From Clostridia bacterium (lineage in GTDB: Bacteria > Bacillota > Clostridia > Oscillospirales > CAG-272), in contig JAFTKV010000217.1 in assembly GCA_017453085.1 (NCBI GenBank), positions 1-16,946 of the forward strand: a stretch of 16,946 bases of DNA, in the 5' to 3' direction. The stretch's first letter is position 1. Every line of letters starts with the position of its first letter. The translations under genes were made by a program, and so were the position numbers. Shown here one piece after another: positions 7,691 through 13,451 of the stretch. Below the pieces are notes generated by a model. It was not told the DNA's origin. It worked only from the letters and a program-made list of their open reading frames with translations, and made no database searches.

Positions 7691-8569
7691 ATGGAATTTG
7701 TTATCATCACCGGTATGTCCGGTGCGGGCAAGGGAACTGCAGGGCATATCCTGGAGGATCTTGGCTATCTGTGCGTGGATAATCTGCCCATCGCGCTGGT
7801 GGAGACCTGCATCGATCTGTACCGAACCGACCGTCCCCACGAAAAGATCAGCTTTACGCTGGATATCCGTGGGCAGGAGGATTTTTCGGATCTGATCGCT
7901 CTGGTCAACCGTCTGAAGGCAGAGGAAAACTGTCGCTGCACGCTGATCTATCTGGATGCTACCGATGCGGCGCTGGTGGCGCGCTATCAGGAAAGCCGAC
8001 GTCTGCATCCCTTGGCGCTGACCAAGAATCTGCCTCTGTCCGAGGCCATTGCCTGCGAGCGACGGCTACTCTCAGATCTGCGGGATTCCGCCGATCTGAT
8101 CCTGGACAGCACAGGGCTTCGTCCCGTTGAGCTGCGGGCCAACCTGGAGGCTCTGCTGGAGATCTCCCACAAAAACGGTATGCTGGTCACCTGTATGTCC
8201 TTCGGCTTCAAGCACGGCGCTCCAGCAGAGCTGGATCTGCTGTTTGACGTGCGTTGCTTCCACAATCCCTTTTACATTCCCGAGCTGAAGCCTCTGACCG
8301 GGCTGGACGCTCCCGTGCGGGACTTTGTTCTGTCCGCACCCGAAACCGCGCTCTTTACCGAAAAGCTGTTTGATATGGTCGCCTATCTCCTTCCCCTGTA
8401 CCGTGCGGAAGGGAAGACGCAGCTGACCATCGGCATCGGCTGCACCGGCGGACAGCATCGCTCGGTTGCCATTACCGAGGCGCTGGCGGCGCATCTGCGC
8501 ACGCTGGCCATCGCAGACAGCGAATGTACGGTAAGTGTCGTACACAGAGACGTGGGAGGAAAGCGATGA
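7691..8569 (+). CDS. rapZ: RapZ/YvcJ-family nucleotide-binding protein (RNase adapter)
   Basis: This is a P-loop protein of the RapZ (YvcJ/YhbJ) family. In Escherichia coli RapZ binds small RNAs and delivers them to RNase E to control GlmS and cell-wall amino-sugar supply; in Bacillus YvcJ binds and hydrolyses nucleotides, and its wider role is less clear. The 292 residues are full length. The P-loop GMSGAGKG is at 8-15, followed by CVDNLP (28-33), DIRG (58-61), RRLHPL (103-108), SFGFKHGAP (170-178) and the C-terminal signature GCTGGQHRSV (250-259). The ATG at 7691 follows AAAGGAAG and begins right at the P-loop strand; the longer in-frame version overlaps murB. The stop overlaps the whiA start (ATGA). 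Confidence 0.95.
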   Translation: MEFVIITGMSGAGKGTAGHILEDLGYLCVDNLPIALVETCIDLYRTDRPHEKISFTLDIRGQEDFSDLIALVNRLKAEENCRCTLIYLDATDAALVARYQESRRLHPLALTKNLPLSEAIACERRLLSDLRDSADLILDSTGLRPVELRANLEALLEISHKNGMLVTCMSFGFKHGAPAELDLLFDVRCFHNPFYIPELKPLTGLDAPVRDFVLSAPETALFTEKLFDMVAYLLPLYRAEGKTQLTIGIGCTGGQHRSVAITEALAAHLRTLAIADSECTVSVVHRDVGGKR

Positions 8570-9474
8570 GCCGATCCTATACCGCTGAGGTCAGAACCGC
8601 TCTGTCGGCGGTGCAGATCAAATCCCGCTGCTGCCGAAAGGCTCTGCTGTTCGGGATGCTCTATCCCGCATCCGATTTTCAGCAGCGGGAGATCCGCCTG
8701 AATGCGGATCTGGAGAAATCCATGTCGCTGTTCACCTCGATGGCGCGCTCGGTCTGCCGTGCGGAGCTGATCTGGGAGCAGGTCGCCCGTAAAAGCAGAA
8801 GGGGTGAGCCCCAGGAGGTCTGGCATCTGTTGGGGGGCGAGGAGTGCTTCCCTGAAGCCCTGCTGGACGAGTTTGCCGCAGCAGAAGAGGAGCTATCCCG
8901 TATTCGCACCTGTGAAAACTGCCTGTCAGCGTTTATCAGAGGCGTGTTTTTGACCGTTGGCACCATCGTCTCTCCCGAAAACGCCTATCACGTGGAATTT
9001 TCGCTGTCCGACCCCAAGAAATCGGAGCAGTTTACCGCACTCCTGTGCGAGCTGGGCTTTACCGCCCGTATCACCACCCGCAGAGGCGTCCGCGCCATCT
9101 ATCTGAAGGAGAGCGAGGTCATCGAGGACCTGTTCACCTTCATCGGCGCACCTCAGATCGCCCTGCAGATCATGAACACGAAGATCATGCGGGACATCCG
9201 CAATAACGAGAATCGCCGTGCCAACTGCGATGCGGCGAACATCTATAAATCCACCGGAGCGGCGGCATTGCAGATCCGCTCCATCCGTCAGCTGGCCGAG
9301 TGCGGAAAGCTGGCGACCCTGCCGAAGCCCTTGCAGGTGACCGCCGCACTGCGGCTGGAGCACCCCGAGGTGTCGCTGATCGAGCTGGCAGGCCTTCATG
9401 AGCCACCCATCACCAAATCGGGCGTGTCTCACCGCCTGCAGAAGCTGGTGGCAGCGGCGGAAGAAGCAGAATGA
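8566..9474 (+). CDS. whiA: DNA-binding regulator WhiA
   Basis: WhiA is a conserved Gram-positive protein with an N-terminal LAGLIDADG homing-endonuclease-like fold (without nuclease activity) and a C-terminal helix-turn-helix. It controls sporulation septation in Streptomyces and influences cell division and chromosome segregation in Bacillus. This one has 302 residues. RGVFLTVGTIVSPENAYHVE (125-144) is the LAGLIDADG-like core. NRRANCDAANIYKST (216-230) is the family hallmark, and LIELAGLHEPPITKSGVSHR (271-290) is the HTH. The ATG at 8566 has the ribosome binding site GGGAGGA (8554-8560) inside rapZ and shares ATGA with the rapZ stop, so the two are coupled. In many Firmicutes yvcK separates these genes; it is missing here. 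Confidence 0.96.
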   Translation: MSRSYTAEVRTALSAVQIKSRCCRKALLFGMLYPASDFQQREIRLNADLEKSMSLFTSMARSVCRAELIWEQVARKSRRGEPQEVWHLLGGEECFPEALLDEFAAAEEELSRIRTCENCLSAFIRGVFLTVGTIVSPENAYHVEFSLSDPKKSEQFTALLCELGFTARITTRRGVRAIYLKESEVIEDLFTFIGAPQIALQIMNTKIMRDIRNNENRRANCDAANIYKSTGAAALQIRSIRQLAECGKLATLPKPLQVTAALRLEHPEVSLIELAGLHEPPITKSGVSHRLQKLVAAAEEAE

Positions 9475-9537
9475 CCGTCGGTTTGCGATCATTGCGTACA
9501 GACGACAGAATGTAAGGGTTCGATATAGACGAATAGT

Positions 9538-9559
9538 GGGCGGCAAGAACTTGCCGCCC
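9538..9559 (+). terminator. GC-rich hairpin after whiA, probable weak terminator/attenuator
   Basis: GGGCGGCAAG (9538-9547) and CTTGCCGCCC (9550-9559) are perfect reverse complements separated by two bases; in RNA the innermost pairs would open to give a normal loop. It lies 63 bases after the whiA stop. The following bases (TTCATAAAAGTTCTTT) are only partly T-rich, so termination is probably incomplete and dnaE may receive read-through. The rest of the 150-base gap holds a second hairpin at 9580-9600 and the dnaE ribosome binding site. A poor TTGCGA-17-CAGAAT promoter match (9483-9511) is too weak to call. Confidence 0.55.
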
Positions 9560-9600
9560 TTCATAAAAGTTCTTTGCCCCGTTTTCTTCTCAAGAAAGCG
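9545..9600 (+). promoter_or_regulatory. dnaE leader with mutually exclusive hairpins
   Basis: AAGAACTT (9545-9552), which forms the top of the 9538-9559 hairpin, is also the exact reverse complement of AAGTTCTT (9567-9574), so it could pair downstream instead and break the first hairpin. A further hairpin follows at 9580-9588/9592-9600 (CGTTTTCTT with AAGAAAGCG, one G-U pair, loop CTC). This gives a terminator/antiterminator-like arrangement ahead of dnaE. I recognise no riboswitch or leader-peptide class, so a regulatory role is inference. Confidence 0.35.
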
Positions 9601-9624
9601 TGTGGATTCAATGGGGGAGTAATT

Positions 9625-11511
9625 ATGGCTGAGTTTGTACATTTGCATTTGCATAGTGAATACAGTCTCCTGGACGGTGCGTGTCGGATCAAGGAGATCC
9701 CCCGTCGCGCCAAGGAGCTGGGGCAGACTGCCGTTGCGCTGACCGATCACGGTGTGATGTACGGCGCGGTGGCGTTTTATAAGGCCTGCAAAGCCGAAGG
9801 GATCAAGCCCATCATCGGCTGTGAGGTCTATCTCGCTCCCGGCGACCGCACCGAGCGGATGCGCACCTCGGCTTACTTCAATACCCACCTCGTCCTCCTC
9901 TGCGAAAACGAGATCGGCTACCGCAACCTGATCTATATGGTCTCTAAATCCTTTATCGAGGGCTTTTACGCAAAGCCCCGCGTGGATCTGTCCCTTCTGC
10001 GGGAGCATCACGAGGGACTCATCTGTCTGTCCGGCTGTCTGGCGGGACACGTTCAGGAGGCACTCCTTCACGACGATGGGGCGGAAGCAGAGCGATTTGC
10101 TCTGGAGCTGCAAAGCATCTTCGGCAATGACAACTTCTTTTTGGAGATCCAGGATCACGGGATGGAGGAGCAGAAGAAGGTGAATCCCGCCCTGATCGCC
10201 CTGTCCCGCAAGACCGACATTCCGCTGATTGCCACCAACGACGCTCACTATCTGACCAAAGCCGACGCCGATGCGCAGGCGGTGCTCCTCTGCGTGCAGA
10301 CGGGTAACGTCATTACCGACGGCAGACCCATCGGCTTTGAGACCGACGAATATTATATGAAGTCCGCCGACGAGATGGCGATGCTGTTTCCGGAGCTTCC
10401 TGAGGCATTGACCAATACCGTCCGCATTGCAGAGCGGTGCAACTTCGATTTCGTGATGGACAAGACCGAGCTGCCGGTCTATACCGTTCCCGACGGACTC
10501 ACCTCCAAGGCCTATCTGAAAAAGCTCGCCTACGAGGGCTTTGAGCGGCGGATCGCTGCAGGGCAGATCGTCTTTGACGAGGCGCATCCTAAGGATGCCT
10601 ACACCTCCCGCATCCTCTACGAGCTGCTGATCATCTCCAAGATGGGCTACGACGATTATTACCTCATCGTCTGGGATTTCATCAACTGGGCAAAGTCGAA
10701 GAAGATCCCCGTGGGTCCCGGTCGAGGCTCGGGAGCCGCCAGTCTAGTGGCCTATCTGATCGGCATCACCGACGTGGACTCCATTCGCCACGAGCTGCTG
10801 TTTGAACGGTTTCTGAATCCCGAGCGAATCAGTATGCCCGATTTCGATACCGATTTCTGCTACAACCGCCGTGATGAGGTCATCCGCTACGTTTCGGAAA
10901 AATACGGCTCGGATCACGTGTCTCAGATCATCACCTTCGGTACGATGGCTGCCCGTGCAGCCATCCGTGACGTGGGTCGCGCCCTGGGACGGAGCTATTC
11001 CGACATCGACCGCATCGCACGACTGATCCCCCAGAAGCCCGGCACCAAGCTGGCCGACGTGCTGGAGGAAAGCAAAGAACTCAAAGAAATCTACAACGAT
11101 AAAAACGAGGATCACGAGCTGATCGACTACGCGCTGAAGCTGGAGGGAATGCCCCGCCACGCATCAGTGCACGCCGCAGGCGTGGTCATCACCAAGGAGC
11201 CGCTCCACCATTATCTTCCCCTTGCGACCAGCGGTGATACGCCCATTACTCAGTTTGACATGGACACCGTAGCGGCACTGGGGCTGCTGAAATTCGACTT
11301 CCTTGCCATTCGCTACCTGACCATCCTATCGGACGCCGAGCGGGAGGTGAAAAAGCACACCCCGATTTTGAGACGGTCAAGATTCCGCCGAGCGATCCCG
11401 AGACCTTCAAGCTTCTTGCCGAAGGGCGCACTGACGGCGTGTTCCAGCTGGAGTCGGCGGGCGTCAAGCGGCTACTGGGGAATCTCCGCCCCACCGCGCT
11501 GGAGGATGTGA
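9625..11511 (+). CDS. dnaE: DNA polymerase III alpha subunit, 5' part (frame broken near 11350)
   Basis: This is the N-terminal part of the replicative polymerase alpha subunit DnaE. The ATG at 9625 follows GGGGGAG (9613-9619) and opens with the PHP-domain start HLHLHSEYSLLDG (6-18). The catalytic palm has GPGRGSGAASLVAYLIGI at about 360-378 and the metal-binding PDFDTDF at 405-411. HASVHAAGVVITKEPL and TQFDMDTVAALGLLKFDFL follow, as in the family. After about residue 572-577 (EREVKK) the expected family sequence continues in a different frame. The last roughly 45-50 residues of this reading frame, up to the stop at 11511, are out-of-frame and Arg/Ser-rich, so they are not real DnaE sequence. 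The rest of the gene is the next CDS. Joined by a -1 shift, the product would be 1213 residues, slightly long for DnaE (about 1150). Either the assembly lacks one base, the gene is mutated, or the ribosome shifts frame. Confidence 0.93.
   Translation: MAEFVHLHLHSEYSLLDGACRIKEIPRRAKELGQTAVALTDHGVMYGAVAFYKACKAEGIKPIIGCEVYLAPGDRTERMRTSAYFNTHLVLLCENEIGYRNLIYMVSKSFIEGFYAKPRVDLSLLREHHEGLICLSGCLAGHVQEALLHDDGAEAERFALELQSIFGNDNFFLEIQDHGMEEQKKVNPALIALSRKTDIPLIATNDAHYLTKADADAQAVLLCVQTGNVITDGRPIGFETDEYYMKSADEMAMLFPELPEALTNTVRIAERCNFDFVMDKTELPVYTVPDGLTSKAYLKKLAYEGFERRIAAGQIVFDEAHPKDAYTSRILYELLIISKMGYDDYYLIVWDFINWAKSKKIPVGPGRGSGAASLVAYLIGITDVDSIRHELLFERFLNPERISMPDFDTDFCYNRRDEVIRYVSEKYGSDHVSQIITFGTMAARAAIRDVGRALGRSYSDIDRIARLIPQKPGTKLADVLEESKELKEIYNDKNEDHELIDYALKLEGMPRHASVHAAGVVITKEPLHHYLPLATSGDTPITQFDMDTVAALGLLKFDFLAIRYLTILSDAEREVKKHTPILRRSRFRRAIPRPSSFLPKGALTACSSWSRRASSGYWGISAPPRWRM
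11337..11370 (+). other. dnaE frame-change site (-1), with A5G run and internal SD-like motif
   Basis: DnaE family sequence is read in one frame up to about 11337-11355 (FDFLAIRYLTILSDAEREVKK) and in the -1 frame from about 11364 (DFETVKIPPSDPETFKLLAE). Both frames are open across the junction, so homology, not stops, places the switch. Within it lie A5G (11350-11355) and C4 (11360-11363). One extra A or one extra C would restore a single frame, giving KKAHPDF or KKHTPDF. GGGAGGTGA (11342-11350) immediately upstream matches the anti-Shine-Dalgarno complement at 8 of 9 positions. Confidence 0.85.
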
Positions 11512-13265
11512 TGGCAGTCATCGCCCTCTACCGTCCGGGACCCATGGACTCTATCGACACTTATCTGGAAAACCGCAAGAATCCTGCCAAAATTCAGTAT
11601 AAGCTTCCTCAGCTGGCCGATATTCTCGGCGAAACCTATGGCTGCATCGTCTATCAGGAGCAGGTCATGCAGATCTGCCGCAAGGTGGCGGGCTTCTCTT
11701 ACGGCAAGGCAGACTCGGTGCGCAAGGCGATGTCCAAGAAAAAGCCCGAGCTTCTGGAGCAGATGCGCTCGGAGTTTCTGAAGGGCGCGAAGGAGAACTT
11801 CATCGACCAAACGCTCGCCGACGAGCTGTTCGACGATATGGCGTCCTTTGCCAAATACGCCTTCAACAAGGCCCACGCCGCCGCATATGCGGTGACTTCC
11901 TATCGGACGGCGTATATGAAGGCACACTATCCCCGTGAGTATGCTGCTGCGCTCCTCACCTCGGTGATGGGCAGCCACGGCAAAACGGCGGAGTATATCG
12001 AGGATTGCCGCCGTATGGGCGTGCGCTTGCTCCCTCCATCCATCAACGAAAGTGATCTGCAGTATTCGGTGGCACCCGACGGTATCCGCTACGGTCTGGG
12101 CGGCATCAAGGGCGTGGGCGAAAGCTTCGTCCGCCACATCCGCCTGGAGCGAGAACGTCGTCCCTTCCGGGACTTTATGGACTTTGCCGAGCGAATGTCC
12201 TCCATCGAGCTGAACCGTCAGCAGGCACAGGCACTGATCAGCGTCGGCGCCTTCGACGGGATGGGCAATACCCGTGCTGAGCTGTTGGCAGGGGTGGAAA
12301 AGGTTTTGCAAATGCTCACCGACAACCGCCGTCGCAATCTGGACGGGCAGACCGACCTGTTCGGCGCGCTGGAGGAGGAGTCTACCTCGGTGGATTCCTA
12401 CCGCTTTGATCCTATGCCCGAATTTTCCGCAGGACAGCGGCTGCGCATGGAGAAGGAGTACACCGGACTTTGCCTGTCGGGCAGTCTGCTGGACGATTAT
12501 GCCATCCACGTGAGTGCCATCGCTCCCGCAGAGCTGTCAGAGATCGCAGGCTCCTTCGACGAAGAGGGAGAAGCGGTGGAAAACGCTCCATACAAAGAGG
12601 GCGACAGCCTGATCGTGACCGGTATTCTGGCCAAGATCACCCGCAAGACCACCAAGAACGGCGCAGCCATGGCGTTCGTGCAGCTGGAAGACCGCATGGG
12701 CGAGATGGAGCTGATCGTGTTCCCCAAGCAGTTTGAAGCGGCAGCGGCATTGCTTCGCACCGATAACGCCGTCTGGGTGAGATGCACCCTCAGCGTCAAG
12801 GACGAGCAGGGAGCCAAGCTGCTGGCCAACGAGATCGGACAGCTGCTCACCGACGTACAGTGGAAGCAGAGTCCCACGCCTCTCCCATTGCCCGTAAAAT
12901 CGGGCGAGCGCAGAAGGGAAGCGGTGGAGCGGCCTGACCGCCCGATCGAACACCGACAAGCATCTCCAACTCACGAAGAAAAGCCTGCGCCCGCTTCGGC
13001 CGCACCTACCACGCCTACAACCCCCACTGCGCCGACGAAGGGTGCCTCTGCTCTGTATCTGCGGGTGGAGCGGATGGATGCGCCTGCAACCCGCAAGGCG
13101 ATCCTTCTCTGCGAGATCTTCGGAGAGGGAACCGTCCCCGTTGCGTTTTACGATCGCTCCACGGGCAAATATATCCGCAGTCGCTCGCTGGCGATCACCG
13201 TAACACCCTATCTGATGGCAGAGCTGTCCGCGCTTCTGGGCAAGGACAACGTAGTGCTTCGCTGA
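11364..13265 (+). CDS. dnaE: DNA polymerase III alpha subunit, 3' part (continuation in -1 frame)
   Basis: This continues DnaE in the frame shifted by -1. It has no start codon or ribosome binding site of its own; the first possible GTG (11439) falls inside the conserved DGVFQLESAGVKRLL. In joined numbering it holds the rest of the palm/fingers (ALYRPGPMDSIDTYLENR; YQEQVMQICRKVAGFSYGKA; FNKAHAAAYAVTSYRTAYMK) and the helix-hairpin-helix region (about 862-905). The internal beta-clamp-binding motif QTDLF is at 909-913 and the OB-fold at about 992-1075 (GILAKITRKTTKNGAAMAFV). A Pro/Thr/Ala-rich low-complexity linker (about 1080-1145) leads to a small C-terminal domain ending GKDNVVLR. All expected domains are present and conserved, which argues for a functional gene rather than decay. 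The stop is 3 bases before the -35 of the next promoter. Confidence 0.92.
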   Translation, partial: DFETVKIPPSDPETFKLLAEGRTDGVFQLESAGVKRLLGNLRPTALEDVMAVIALYRPGPMDSIDTYLENRKNPAKIQYKLPQLADILGETYGCIVYQEQVMQICRKVAGFSYGKADSVRKAMSKKKPELLEQMRSEFLKGAKENFIDQTLADELFDDMASFAKYAFNKAHAAAYAVTSYRTAYMKAHYPREYAAALLTSVMGSHGKTAEYIEDCRRMGVRLLPPSINESDLQYSVAPDGIRYGLGGIKGVGESFVRHIRLERERRPFRDFMDFAERMSSIELNRQQAQALISVGAFDGMGNTRAELLAGVEKVLQMLTDNRRRNLDGQTDLFGALEEESTSVDSYRFDPMPEFSAGQRLRMEKEYTGLCLSGSLLDDYAIHVSAIAPAELSEIAGSFDEEGEAVENAPYKEGDSLIVTGILAKITRKTTKNGAAMAFVQLEDRMGEMELIVFPKQFEAAAALLRTDNAVWVRCTLSVKDEQGAKLLANEIGQLLTDVQWKQSPTPLPLPVKSGERRREAVERPDRPIEHRQASPTHEEKPAPASAAPTTPTTPTAPTKGASALYLRVERMDAPATRKAILLCEIFGEGTVPVAFYDRSTGKYIRSRSLAITVTPYLMAELSALLGKDNVVLR

Positions 13266-13268
13266 CGG

Positions 13269-13297
13269 TTGACAATCCGATGAAAGTGTGTTATAAT
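13269..13297 (+). promoter_or_regulatory. Perfect extended sigma-A promoter (TTGACA-17-TATAAT)
   Basis: TTGACA (13269-13274) and TATAAT (13292-13297) both match consensus exactly at the optimal 17-base spacing, and a TG one base before the -10 (13289-13290) adds the extended -10 element. Transcription should begin near 13304 and run into the penicillin-binding protein gene with a leader of about 148 bases. A fully consensus promoter is unusual in a chromosome and implies strong or repressor-controlled expression. A second TTGACA (13357-13362) and a second TATAAT (13396-13401) follow, but they are 33 bases apart and do not form a normal pair. Confidence 0.88.
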
Positions 13298-13306
13298 GGC
13301 ATTATA
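13292..13306. promoter_or_regulatory. 15-bp perfect palindrome over the -10 and start site
   Basis: TATAATG-G-CATTATA (13292-13306) is a perfect 7+1+7 dyad that contains the whole -10 box and covers the predicted transcription start. The position is ideal for a repressor that blocks the otherwise consensus promoter. A looser relative, TATAATGATTTTATA (13396-13410), lies 104 bases downstream. No known operator class is recognised, so binding is inference. Confidence 0.45.
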
Positions 13307-13307
13307 T

Positions 13308-13393
13308 CCGCGATTTTGGGAATACTTTGCACAGATTCGGAAAAATGTTTCAGAAGTTGACACATATTATTCACGGAGTTTTCAAAATCGGGG
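13308..13393 (+). promoter_or_regulatory. Long-range hairpin in the leader of the penicillin-binding protein gene
   Basis: CGATTTTG (13311-13318) is the exact reverse complement of CAAAATCG (13383-13390). The pairing extends on both sides with CC/GG beyond one G-G mismatch and with G-U and A-U pairs, giving a stem of up to 16 positions (13308-13323 with 13378-13393) closed by a loop of about 54 bases. It lies entirely inside the transcript expected from the promoter at 13269-13297 and ends just before the second TATAAT. No known riboswitch is recognised. Confidence 0.4.
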
Positions 13394-13451
13394 CGTATAA
13401 TGATTTTATATAGCAGAATGAGAGATTTGGATTGAAAGGTTTGCAATATCA

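Noticed and set aside
9483..9511. Possible dnaE promoter TTGCGA-17-CAGAAT
   Set aside because: Only 4 of 6 matches in each box and no extended -10; it also lies upstream of a terminator-like hairpin.
8926..10587. 553-residue minus-strand open frame spanning the whiA-dnaE junction
   Set aside because: It is antisense to two firmly identified genes, has no family resemblance, and is typical of antisense shadows in GC-biased coding sequence.
11439..13265. The downstream dnaE frame as an independent gene starting at GTG 11439
   Set aside because: The GTG is the Val of the conserved DGVFQLESAG motif, conserved DnaE sequence extends upstream in the same frame, and there is no ribosome binding site.
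13296..13400. 34-codon open frame starting at the ATG inside the TATAAT box of the PBP promoter
   Set aside because: Its start lies in the -10 element, so it is not in the transcript from that promoter, and it has no ribosome binding site.
13357..13401. Second TTGACA and TATAAT as a second PBP promoter
   Set aside because: They are 33 bases apart and no acceptable -35 lies 16-18 bases before the second TATAAT, so a standard promoter is not supported.
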